A DNA stretch of 57,716 nucleotides from Legionella nagasakiensis (GTDB taxonomy: Bacteria; Pseudomonadota; Gammaproteobacteria; Legionellales; Legionellaceae): NCBI RefSeq assembly GCF_900639915.1, contig NZ_CAAAID010000001.1:292146-349861 (forward strand), given 5' to 3'. This document shows positions 17,488 through 25,509 of the stretch, piece by piece. The translations under genes were made by a program, and so were the position numbers. How positions within the stretch are numbered: position 1 is the first letter of the stretch; each line of letters opens with the position of its first letter. The notes beneath the pieces are model-generated. The model had not been told where the DNA came from, did no database searches, and was given only the letters and a program-made list of their open reading frames with translations.

Positions 17488-18270
17488 ATGATGCTTTGTA
17501 TTGATGTAGGTAATTCCCATATCTATGGAGGGGTATTTGCAGGCGGGGAGATACGCTTGCGTTTTCGCCATACCTCTAAAATGAGCACCTCCGATGAACT
17601 TGGAATTTTCCTTAAAAGCGTTTTACGGGAGAATCAATGTTCTCCGGAATCAATCAGCAACATTGGAATATGTTCTGTCGTTCCTCAGTTAGATTATTCG
17701 TTGCGCGCTGCTTGTGTTAAGTATTTTGATATTGAACCATTTTTCCTGCAAGCAGGTGTAAAGACAGGCTTGAATATTCAATATCGTAATCCATTGGAAG
17801 TTGGCGCAGATAGAATTGCTAATGCCATTGCAGCCACCCATCATTTTCCGGGCAAAAATCTCATTATTATTGATTATGGAACAGCGACAACTTTTTGTGT
17901 GCTTAATGCTAAAAAGGTGTACTTAGGCGGGGCTATTTTGCCCGGTGTGCGTTTGGCCGTAGATGCTTTGGCAAATAACACCGCAAAATTGCCATCCGTA
18001 GAAATTGTAAAGACGGACCAAGTCGTTGGCCGTTCCACCATTGAAAGCATCCAGGCAGGCGTATTCTATGGTGCTTTGGGTTCTTGTCGCGAGTTAATCC
18101 ACCGAATCAAACAAGAAGTATTTCCTACCCAGCAGGTACTGGTGTTAGCAACTGGAGGATTCGCTTCGTTATTTGATAAACATGAGCTTTATGATCATCT
18201 TGCGTCTGATCTGGTATTAGAAGGTGTCCGCATTGCAGTTGGAATGAATAATAATAATAGCCTGACTTAA
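17488..18270 (+). CDS. coaX: Type III pantothenate kinase
   Basis: First enzyme of coenzyme A synthesis, phosphorylating pantothenate; the type III form is in the ASKHA superfamily. The 260-residue protein shows the phosphate motif MLCIDVGNSHIYGG at the start, GADRIANAIAA near 108-118, DYGTATTFCV near 129-138 and GGAILPGVRL. Two adjacent ATGs (17488, 17491) could both serve as the start. Biotin ligase birA, a common neighbour of coaX, is not here. The stop codon runs directly into a hairpin repeat shared with the suhB 3' end. Confidence 0.93.
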   Translation: MMLCIDVGNSHIYGGVFAGGEIRLRFRHTSKMSTSDELGIFLKSVLRENQCSPESISNIGICSVVPQLDYSLRAACVKYFDIEPFFLQAGVKTGLNIQYRNPLEVGADRIANAIAATHHFPGKNLIIIDYGTATTFCVLNAKKVYLGGAILPGVRLAVDALANNTAKLPSVEIVKTDQVVGRSTIESIQAGVFYGALGSCRELIHRIKQEVFPTQQVLVLATGGFASLFDKHELYDHLASDLVLEGVRIAVGMNNNNSLT

Positions 18271-18305
18271 AAATCCCTCCTAACCTCCCTTTAAATAAAG
18301 GGAGG
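18271..18305 (+). repeat. Intergenic hairpin repeat downstream of coaX (copy 2)
   Basis: This copy starts right after the coaX stop codon and contains AAATCCCTCCTAACCTCCCT, with arms CCTCCCTTTA (18284-18293) and TAAAGGGAGG (18296-18305). It matches the element after suhB in sequence and orientation. It is a candidate 3'-end or mRNA-stability element. Confidence 0.65.
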
Positions 18306-18444
18306 GATATACCATGTGCCAACCATCTCTCCAAAATAAATCGCCCAAATGGCTTTTAAAGATCATAGTGAATAATATATGATCATCAAGGGATAAGTTC
18401 AGCCATTTGTTCTGACTTTTTGAAAAAAAAATAGCGTTTTTAAC

Positions 18445-18474
18445 TTGACGCTAGCGAAAATGTATTCCTATAGT
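18445..18474 (+). promoter_or_regulatory. Promoter of the mraZ-murE division cluster
   Basis: TTGACG (18445-18450) and TATAGT (18469-18474) are spaced by 18 bp. The promoter is about 70 bp before mraZ and just upstream of the GTGG repeats that MraZ is expected to bind. Confidence 0.65.
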
Positions 18475-18482
18475 GTAGAAAA

Positions 18483-18518
18483 GTGGTTTAAAATAACTAA
18501 AAAGTGGAGAATTGTGGG
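18483..18518 (+). promoter_or_regulatory. MraZ-type operator repeats
   Basis: GTGGT (18483), GTGGA (18504) and GTGGG (18514) lie between the promoter and the mraZ start. The last two are spaced 10 bp apart, as in the GTGG-N5-6 direct repeats that MraZ binds to repress its own dcw operon. The third site is 21 bp upstream, about two helical turns away. Confidence 0.55.
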
Positions 18519-18545
18519 GAGGTATTTCCTCACAAGATAAAAATC

Positions 18546-19001
18546 ATGTTTCGTGGAATCAATGCAATCAGTATTGATACAAAAGGACGTCTTGCGGTTC
18601 CTATACGTTATCGAGAAGCGTTGGGGCAAGATCGTGCTTCGTTGGTAGTGACCATTGATACTGAAGAAACATGTTTGCTGCTGTACCCTGCAGGACAATG
18701 GCAGGTGATTGAAGACAACTTGCAGCGTCTGCCAAGTTTTAATGCAGCTGCTCGTCGGATTCAGCGCTTGTTGATTGGTCATGCAACTGATGTGGAGTTG
18801 GATAGTAACGGGCGTATTCTGTTGCCGCCTTTATTGCGAGATTACGCCCAACTAAACAAACGAGTGGTTATGATTGGTCAGGGTAATAAATTTGAAATTT
18901 GGGATGAACTAATATGGCAATCAAGGCGAGAGCAATGGTTGGCTGAAGAAGCATCCAGAGAAGATGGCTTGCCGGATGAGATGAAAACGTTTTCTCTGTA
19001 A
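18546..19001 (+). CDS. mraZ: Transcriptional regulator MraZ
   Basis: Ring-forming DNA-binding repressor that heads division/cell-wall clusters. The 151-residue protein carries two SpoVT-AbrB (MraZ) domains, one starting MFRGINAISIDTKGRLAVPIRYRE and one around DVELDSNGRILLPPLLRDYA, with the paired DxxGR loop motif of the family. The ATG at 18546 is chosen because MFRG is the conserved family start, whereas an upstream GTG would extend it into the operator repeats. It is followed by rsmH, ftsL, ftsI and murE in the usual dcw order. Confidence 0.95.
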   Translation: MFRGINAISIDTKGRLAVPIRYREALGQDRASLVVTIDTEETCLLLYPAGQWQVIEDNLQRLPSFNAAARRIQRLLIGHATDVELDSNGRILLPPLLRDYAQLNKRVVMIGQGNKFEIWDELIWQSRREQWLAEEASREDGLPDEMKTFSL

Positions 19002-19034
19002 CCAAACCCCAAACGAGGGTTGTGGAGAATATTT

Positions 19035-19961
19035 ATGGCTACACATCGATCTGTTTTGTTGCAGGAATCAATTGAAGGCCTCGCAATTAAGGCGGATGGT
19101 GTCTATGTGGATGGAACATTTGGGCGCGGTGGTCATAGTCGTCTTATTTTAACGCATTTAAATAAAACCGGAAAATTACTTGCCATTGATAAGGATCCAG
19201 AAGCAATTGCTTATGCAAAACAGCATTTTGGTCAGGATGAACGATTCAAAATTTTTAATGAATCTTTTGCAAGTTTAAGTGACATTGCCCGAAAATGCAG
19301 TGTCTATGGCCAAATTGATGGTATTTTGCTTGATTTAGGAGTCTCTTCTCCTCAGTTAGATAATGCTGAGCGTGGTTTCAGTTTTATGCAGCAGGGTCCT
19401 CTGGATATGCGTATGGATAGCAGCCAGGAGATGGATGCGACACGTTTTATAAATCAAACGGAAGAAGAAGCGATGGCCTCTGTTTTCAAACAGTATGGTG
19501 AAGAACGTTATGCGCGTCGTATTGCTCATGCCATTGTTCGTGCGCGAGAGCAAAATCCTATATTGACGACACAGACTTTAGCGGAAATTGTCAAGGAGGC
19601 AAACCCTAAATGGGAAAAACATAAACACCCTGCAACTCGAGTTTTCCAGGCGATTCGTATTTACATTAATCGGGAGTTAGCCGACTTGCAGGACTTTCTA
19701 AAACAATGCATGGACAGCCTGGCGGTGGGTGGCCGATTAGTCATTATCAGTTTTCATTCACTTGAAGATCGCATTGTTAAGCAGTTTATGCGTGATGCAG
19801 AACGTGGTGTGCAGCCCCCGCGGGGAGTTCCTTTTAAGGCTTCTGAAATAGTAACGAATTTTAGGCGTGTTGGCAAAGCAATTAAACCGAGTGATGAAGA
19901 AATCAAGAACAACGTTCGAGCCCGAAGTGCTGTACTTAGGATAGGAGAAAAAATAGCATGA
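19035..19961 (+). CDS. rsmH: 16S rRNA m4C1402 methyltransferase RsmH
   Basis: S-adenosylmethionine-dependent N4-methyltransferase of 16S rRNA C1402, formerly MraW. The 308-residue protein has the start [16 protein letters not shown], the SAM site [24 protein letters not shown], the [16 protein letters not shown] motif and [19 protein letters not shown]. These are the standard RsmH landmarks. The ATG at 19035 follows a GGAG site, and an upstream in-frame TTG is less likely. The stop overlaps ftsL by 4 bp. Confidence 0.95.
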   Translation: MATHRSVLLQESIEGLAIKADGVYVDGTFGRGGHSRLILTHLNKTGKLLAIDKDPEAIAYAKQHFGQDERFKIFNESFASLSDIARKCSVYGQIDGILLDLGVSSPQLDNAERGFSFMQQGPLDMRMDSSQEMDATRFINQTEEEAMASVFKQYGEERYARRIAHAIVRAREQNPILTTQTLAEIVKEANPKWEKHKHPATRVFQAIRIYINRELADLQDFLKQCMDSLAVGGRLVIISFHSLEDRIVKQFMRDAERGVQPPRGVPFKASEIVTNFRRVGKAIKPSDEEIKNNVRARSAVLRIGEKIA

Positions 19962-20296
19962 ACGCTGCAGCGAGAATGATTCACCAAAGCAATATATTTA
20001 GTGGACAATTTGCTGATATCCGTTTGTCCAGAATGTTTTGTTTTCAGGTTTTCTTGTTGATTTCCGTATTCGCCAGTGCGTTGGCTGTTGTCTATGTAAC
20101 CAATCAGCATCGCATGACGTTTAGTCAATTACAATACGCTGAACAAAGAGAGCATGAATTGCAATTGCAATGGGGCCAATTGCTGCTTGAGCAGGCAAGT
20201 CTTGCGACACCGGCAAGAGTACAACAGCTTGCTCAGGAAAAATTTAAAATGTCGTTACCTGTAGACAGGCAAGTTATTATGCTACGGGTCAAATGA
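19958..20296 (+). CDS. ftsL: Cell division protein FtsL
   Basis: Single-pass inner-membrane divisome protein that forms a complex with FtsB and FtsQ and links to FtsW-FtsI. The 112-residue protein has a cytoplasmic N-terminus, one transmembrane segment (about 32-48, [17 protein letters not shown]), and a periplasmic coiled coil with heptads ([22 protein letters not shown]). The identification rests on this topology and its place between rsmH and ftsI. It overlaps both neighbours by 4 bp. Confidence 0.9.
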   Translation: MNAAARMIHQSNIFSGQFADIRLSRMFCFQVFLLISVFASALAVVYVTNQHRMTFSQLQYAEQREHELQLQWGQLLLEQASLATPARVQQLAQEKFKMSLPVDRQVIMLRVK

Positions 20297-21954
20297 GTAA
20301 CAAAAATCATCAAATAAGATTATGGATGGTGTCGTTTTTTTTTATATTTCTTCTGACGGCACTGCTTTGGCGCATGTATAATCTTACCGTCGAGAATAGA
20401 CAGTTTCTGCAGAGCCAAGGAGACGCTCGCAGCTTACGGACTGTTAAAATCCCTGCCTATCGCGGCATGATTACGGATAGACAAGGTGCTCCCTTAGCAG
20501 TGAGTACCCCGGTAAAGTCATTGTGGGTGAATCCCAAAATCTTTAATCCAAGCAAACAGCAATTGGCTGATTTAGCACGTTTATTGCAATTGCCAGCTAA
20601 GTCATTGATGCCTCGTATCACGCAGACAAACAATCGTGAATTTATTTATTTAAAACGACAGCTAACTCCCATGCTGGCTAAAGAAATTGAATTGCTAGCC
20701 ATCCCTGGCGTTTATTTTGAGGAGGAATTTAAACGATATTATCCACAGGCGGAAAGCACGGCGCAATTAATTGGATTTACGGACATTGATGATCAAGGCA
20801 TTGAAGGGCTTGAATTAGCCTATCAGCCGTGGTTGATGGGAATCAATGGCAAGAAAAGAGTTTTGAAAGATAGGATAGGTCGTATTATTGAGGAACTGGA
20901 TGTTATCAAAGAACCTCGCCCCGGCCATGAATTACGGCTTAGTATTGACCGCCGTATTCAATATTTTGCCTATCATGAATTGCAAGATACCATCACTAAG
21001 TTTTCTGCGAAATCAGGATCAATTGTTGTATTAGACACTCAGAATGGCGAAGTTCTGGCGATTGCAAATGCTCCGTCATTTAATCCCAACGTACGTGAAC
21101 ATTATCCGACAGAATGGTATCGCAATAAAGCGATTACTGATGTATTTGAGCCAGGGTCGGTTATGAAGCCTTTTAGTATTGCAAGTGCACTTGAAAGTGG
21201 TCATTTTACTGCCGATAGCATGATTGATACTCGACCAAGCTGGATGATGGTACACGGCCATGCCATTCGTGATATAAGAAATTACGGCCTGTTGGATGTA
21301 ACCGGCATTTTGCAGCATTCCAGTAACGTTGGTGTCAGTAAAATGGTGTTAGCCAGTCCACCTGAGCAGTTAATAGGCTTGCTGACACGATGTGGCATTG
21401 GCCAGCGGACTGAAAGCGGTTATCCAGGTGAGAGTGACGGAACAATCGTTAAAGTAGCTGATGCAAATCCATTTGTACTTGCTACTTTAGGATTTGGTTA
21501 TGGAATGTCGATGACAACCTTGCAGCTCGCAAAAAGCTATTTGATTTTTGCAAATCAAGGCCGACTTATGCCAGTTCGTTTATTGCATTATGAAAAGCCT
21601 AATGAAAGTGTTCAAGTGATTAATTCTACTACAGCGAATCAAGTATTAGCGATGATGGAAGCTGTCGTTGACATTGATGGTACCGGTAAAAGAGCCAAAA
21701 TTCCTGGGTATCGTGTTGCTGGCAAGACTGGTACAGCACGGATTGCTGGTAAACATGGGTATGAAGCGGAACGTCATATTGCCAGTTTTGTGGGAATTGC
21801 TCCAGCTTCCCAGCCAAGATTAATTGTTGCTGTGGTCATTAATGAACCTTCTCGCGTGAGCTATTATGGGGGAGCTGTGGCCGCACCTCTTTTTGCCAAG
21901 GTCATGGGCACGGCCTTACGTATTCTGGACATACAACCCGATAAACCAATATGA
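20293..21954 (+). CDS. ftsI: Septal peptidoglycan transpeptidase FtsI (PBP3)
   Basis: Class B penicillin-binding protein that cross-links septal murein with FtsW. The 553-residue protein has one N-terminal membrane anchor (about 10-28), a dimerisation/pedestal region (about 50-200), and a transpeptidase domain. Its active-site motifs are SVMK (Ser289-Lys292), SSN (343-345) and KTGT (478-481). The RGMITDRQGAPLAVSTPV segment is typical of class B proteins. It overlaps ftsL by 4 bp; murE starts 13 bp after its stop. Confidence 0.95.
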   Translation: MSNKNHQIRLWMVSFFFIFLLTALLWRMYNLTVENRQFLQSQGDARSLRTVKIPAYRGMITDRQGAPLAVSTPVKSLWVNPKIFNPSKQQLADLARLLQLPAKSLMPRITQTNNREFIYLKRQLTPMLAKEIELLAIPGVYFEEEFKRYYPQAESTAQLIGFTDIDDQGIEGLELAYQPWLMGINGKKRVLKDRIGRIIEELDVIKEPRPGHELRLSIDRRIQYFAYHELQDTITKFSAKSGSIVVLDTQNGEVLAIANAPSFNPNVREHYPTEWYRNKAITDVFEPGSVMKPFSIASALESGHFTADSMIDTRPSWMMVHGHAIRDIRNYGLLDVTGILQHSSNVGVSKMVLASPPEQLIGLLTRCGIGQRTESGYPGESDGTIVKVADANPFVLATLGFGYGMSMTTLQLAKSYLIFANQGRLMPVRLLHYEKPNESVQVINSTTANQVLAMMEAVVDIDGTGKRAKIPGYRVAGKTGTARIAGKHGYEAERHIASFVGIAPASQPRLIVAVVINEPSRVSYYGGAVAAPLFAKVMGTALRILDIQPDKPI

Positions 21955-21967
21955 GGAGAGGAATGTA

Positions 21968-23419
21968 ATGAATCTTGCCAAGTTGCTTCATTCATGGTTT
22001 CCTGAACTCATTTCAGATTGTGACATTTCCGGGTTACACAATGACAGTCGCCAAGTAAAGCCAGGCTATTTGTTTCTGGCTTATCCGGGAGCGGCAGCGG
22101 ATGGTCGCCTATTTATGCGTCAAGCTGTTGCGGCTGGTGCCGTGGCAATTATTTATGAACCTGAATTATTACCTGAGGCTTGTTTACCGATGCCCGATGT
22201 TCCCTGTCTTCCTATGCCTGGATTAGGGAAAAGGCTAGCGGCTCTTGCTAATTCTTTTTACGAATATCCTTCACGTGATTTGGCTGTGACGGGAGTGACT
22301 GGTACGAATGGTAAAACAACCATTGCTTATCAATTAGCACAAGCCTACGAGCTTTTAGAACAACGAGCGGCTTATATTGGTACACTAGGGGAGGGAACAA
22401 TCCAAACATTAAATCCATTGGCAAATACAACGCCGGATGGATTATGTTTACAACAATTGCTACATCGATATAGAAGCGAGGGTCTGCATCAGGTATGCAT
22501 GGAAGTTTCTTCGCATGCCCTAAGCCAGAAGCGGGTGGATCAGATTGATTTTGTGCATGCTATTTATACAAACTTAAGTCATGAGCATCTTGATTATCAT
22601 CATACGATGGAAGCTTATGCGGTGGCAAAAAGTGAGTTATTTGCGTTGGCTACCCTGAAATCGGCGGTTATCAATCTGGATGATGTGTATGCATCTTATA
22701 TGGCTAAAAGATTGAATGCAACCTGCCAGAAAATAACGTATGGGTTGTATTCTGATTGCGATGTACGTGCGATACATATACAAACCAGTCGAATTGGCAG
22801 TGAGTTTGAGGTCGTTTCTCCTTGGGGAACCTATCCTCTGCAAATTAATACGTTGGGACAGTTTAATATCTATAATAGTCTTGCTGTATTCACCACTTTA
22901 TTGATGAATGGCTATGATCCAACTAAATTAGTGCCAATCATGGCAAAATTACAAGCAGCGCCTGGGCGCATGGAAGTTATCTGCCAAGAACCATGCATTA
23001 TTGTTGATTATGCGCATACACCAGACGCGTTGGATAATGTACTTTCAACGTTAAATCAATTAAAGGCAGGGCGCTTAATGGTTGTATTTGGCTGCGGTGG
23101 CGATCGAGATAAGGCAAAGCGCCCAATCATGGGACGTATTGCAAGCCAACATGCGGATTTATCCATTGTAACCAGTGATAATCCTCGTACTGAAGATCCT
23201 CTACAGATCATTGCTGACATCAGTCAAGGATTGCTTTCGTCTCGAGCCGTTTTAAAAATAGTTGACCGCAAACAAGCCATTGAGAAAGCGATTAGCCTTG
23301 CTGATAAGGAAGATATTATTTTAATTGCGGGAAAAGGGCATGAGGCATACCAGCAAATTGGCCATGAACGATTTGATTTTTCAGATCAGAATATTGTACG
23401 GGACTTGATGGAGCATTGA
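21968..23419 (+). CDS. murE: UDP-MurNAc-tripeptide synthetase MurE
   Basis: Adds meso-diaminopimelate to UDP-MurNAc-L-Ala-D-Glu in the cytoplasm. From the ATG at 21968 (GAGGAG upstream) it is 483 residues. It shows the P-loop VTGVTGTNGKTT, the NTTPDG and HALSQKRV regions, YTNLSHEHLDYH and, near the C-terminus, the DNPRTEDP motif specific for meso-DAP rather than lysine. The carbamylated-lysine region is around GMEAYAVAKSELF. It is the last dcw gene here; murF, mraY and later genes do not follow. Confidence 0.95.
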   Translation: MNLAKLLHSWFPELISDCDISGLHNDSRQVKPGYLFLAYPGAAADGRLFMRQAVAAGAVAIIYEPELLPEACLPMPDVPCLPMPGLGKRLAALANSFYEYPSRDLAVTGVTGTNGKTTIAYQLAQAYELLEQRAAYIGTLGEGTIQTLNPLANTTPDGLCLQQLLHRYRSEGLHQVCMEVSSHALSQKRVDQIDFVHAIYTNLSHEHLDYHHTMEAYAVAKSELFALATLKSAVINLDDVYASYMAKRLNATCQKITYGLYSDCDVRAIHIQTSRIGSEFEVVSPWGTYPLQINTLGQFNIYNSLAVFTTLLMNGYDPTKLVPIMAKLQAAPGRMEVICQEPCIIVDYAHTPDALDNVLSTLNQLKAGRLMVVFGCGGDRDKAKRPIMGRIASQHADLSIVTSDNPRTEDPLQIIADISQGLLSSRAVLKIVDRKQAIEKAISLADKEDIILIAGKGHEAYQQIGHERFDFSDQNIVRDLMEH

Positions 23420-23428
23420 TAACGCTTG

Positions 23429-24487
23429 CTATAGCGAAGGGGCTGTATTAACTGGTTCTGTTACTAATGGCGTGTTTCCTTCAGAAAGCGCTATTGTATT
23501 CATTATTAATAGTCCTTGCTTTGCACTTTGAGGGATCCATGAGGCAGTATTTTTCTGTCCATCTATTTGTGATTTTATTAATGTTCTTAATTTTTCTACT
23601 TGATGATAAGAAGCTACTGAAGCAGGTGAAAATTGTTGATCATATATTACCCGCCTATACATTCCTGGCCCGCTTGCCTGCATGACTGATTGTTTATAAG
23701 CTTCTGTCCAAAAATCAAGGGAGCGTCCTTCTTTTATTTTTTTCTCAATTTCAGCTCTTAAAGCGATTAAAGGATTTCTTGTGGTTCGTTGCCTTTTTAC
23801 ATTTTTTATCATTTGATCTAATTGCTTTTCATCATCCTCCGCTCTCTTCATTTGCATATTATTTAGAATATTCTCTAATCCTTCACCACGATACATTTGT
23901 ACTATTCCAGCCTGTAAGCACTTAATAAAATCAAGTTCGGCAGCTTTTACTCCAGAGGCAATAATAATGACATCATTACAATAACGACCCTTATAGCTTA
24001 TTGTGGGAATAAGAACAGCAGCAGGAATGTCTTCATGACCACTTTCAGAAAGTAACGTGTTTGAAAAATCTAGAAGTACGTCAAAATCAGTGTAAATTCC
24101 TTGTTTATAACAGGGGCTTAATAGGCGTATAATGTCACTGGCTGCGGCCGGGTTTCCGCCATGACTAAAACTCCTCAATTCCAATCGGGCATATTCAAAT
24201 AATTCTTGTTCATTTTCATCAAGTTTTTCAATAAAATCTGGTGAGTCAATATCGAGAAATTCAATATGGAGAGAAAGATTACAAAAATCATTTTCATGAT
24301 ATGAGGTTTGTAGTGTGTTTAATTTTTTTCTTCCTTCCTCATCTAAAATAGAACTGCTAAACACTAAAGTAAATTTCCTTTGGGGATTCTCTATTCCTAA
24401 TGTTATAAGTTGATCAGCAATAGTTGGAGTTACGACTTCTTGAGGGTTTGTAGAAAACCAGATTTTTACCCAGTTTTTATTATTCAT
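23429..24487 (-). CDS. GT44-like / DxD glycosyltransferase, candidate secreted effector
   Basis: The protein has the sugar-binding DxD-type region of bacterial toxin-like glycosyltransferases: NPAAASDIIRLLSPCYKQG followed by IYTDFDVLLD, with DFD (about residues 134 and 136 from this start) as the likely metal/nucleotide-sugar site. This is the pattern of TcdA/TcdB-type and related Legionella transferases that modify host proteins. There is no signal peptide or membrane segment, as expected for a type IV substrate. The C-terminus ends in a polar TPLVTEPVNTAPSL tail. No clear Shine-Dalgarno marks the start; upstream GTG/ATG codons (24523, 24511) are alternatives. Being an effector is inferred; the GT fold is better supported. 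Confidence 0.65.
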   Translation of the reverse strand: MNNKNWVKIWFSTNPQEVVTPTIADQLITLGIENPQRKFTLVFSSSILDEEGRKKLNTLQTSYHENDFCNLSLHIEFLDIDSPDFIEKLDENEQELFEYARLELRSFSHGGNPAAASDIIRLLSPCYKQGIYTDFDVLLDFSNTLLSESGHEDIPAAVLIPTISYKGRYCNDVIIIASGVKAAELDFIKCLQAGIVQMYRGEGLENILNNMQMKRAEDDEKQLDQMIKNVKRQRTTRNPLIALRAEIEKKIKEGRSLDFWTEAYKQSVMQASGPGMYRRVIYDQQFSPASVASYHQVEKLRTLIKSQIDGQKNTASWIPQSAKQGLLIMNTIALSEGNTPLVTEPVNTAPSL

Positions 24488-24640
24488 TTTAAATTTTTGA
24501 TCAAAAAACATTTGGCATGGCACTATAAAAAATGAGGTTTATTTTGAACTTAATTGTAAAAAAGTGTTTTTATTATTCTTGCATTTTTTTCACTTGAGTG
24601 AAGCAAGAAAATAATAAAATAACTGTTCAATAAGCATTTT

Positions 24641-25345
24641 TTATTTTTCAATGGCAATCCGATCATCAAATACAAAGCATGTTCCTTCCCAGAGAGATTC
24701 TTTTTCTGGTATTTTGTCCAGATAATTCAAGATGCCGCCATCCAGTTGATATATTTCCTGAAATCCTAACTCTTTCAGATACGCAGTGGACTTTTCACAA
24801 CGTATTCCTCCTGTGCAAAACATGGCAATTTTCTTGTCTTTTTTATCCATTAAATGCGTCTTAACGTATTCAGGAAATTCGCGAAAATTGTCTGTGCATG
24901 GATTAATTGCCTGTTTAAAGGTTCCAAGCTTGACTTCATAGTCATTACGAGTATCAATCACTAAGACGTTGGGGTCGGAAATCAGTTGATTCCATTGTTC
25001 AGGAGAGATATGAATACCGGAAGATTTAAGCGGTGAGACGCCTTCAACACCCATGGTTACAATTTCTTTACGGAACTTTACCTTGGCCTTATCAAATGGC
25101 ATTAAATCGTCATGAGTTTCTTTAAACCATAAATCATGAAAGCGGCTGTCGCTTTTTAAATAATGATATAAATAGTCAATGTTATTCCGTGTTCCGGCGA
25201 CACTGCCATTAATGCCTTCTTTAGCCAGAATAATGGTTCCCAGCAAGTTGTTGGCATTCATGACTTGTAAGATGGGTTTTTTCAACGATTCATATTCAAC
25301 GAGTTCAACAAATTTGTAAAAGGAGGCAATAACGTATTTTTTCAT
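24641..25345 (-). CDS. trhO: tRNA uridine-34 hydroxylase TrhO (rhodanese domain)
   Basis: Oxygen-dependent enzyme that makes 5-hydroxyuridine at the wobble position, formerly YceA. The N-terminal acylphosphatase-like half includes [19 protein letters not shown] and the rhodanese half has [23 protein letters not shown] and the active loop [15 protein letters not shown]. At 234 residues it is shorter than the E. coli protein (about 350), lacking the cysteine-rich C-terminal tail. The strong rhodanese loop and N-terminal motif make the call safe. It stands alone between two effector-like genes. Confidence 0.9.
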   Translation of the reverse strand: MKKYVIASFYKFVELVEYESLKKPILQVMNANNLLGTIILAKEGINGSVAGTRNNIDYLYHYLKSDSRFHDLWFKETHDDLMPFDKAKVKFRKEIVTMGVEGVSPLKSSGIHISPEQWNQLISDPNVLVIDTRNDYEVKLGTFKQAINPCTDNFREFPEYVKTHLMDKKDKKIAMFCTGGIRCEKSTAYLKELGFQEIYQLDGGILNYLDKIPEKESLWEGTCFVFDDRIAIEK

Positions 25346-25509
25346 GTTTCACCTAAGTTATTTTTAATTCATGATAACTTAAACCAGCAATTTTCCCGAG
25401 CTTTTCTTCCATACCCTGCGGTCTGTTCACAGGGTCCAAGTCGTCACTTCAGCGAAGATCTCAGACGAGCCGAGGAGGGTAGGGAGAGCCGTTACAATTC
25501 GCAATTATA

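Noticed and set aside
24560-24610. Possible terminator or regulator hairpin TTCACT/AGTGAA upstream of the GT-like effector
   Set aside because: The loop is too small, arms are short and the surrounding A/T runs are on the wrong side for a terminator.
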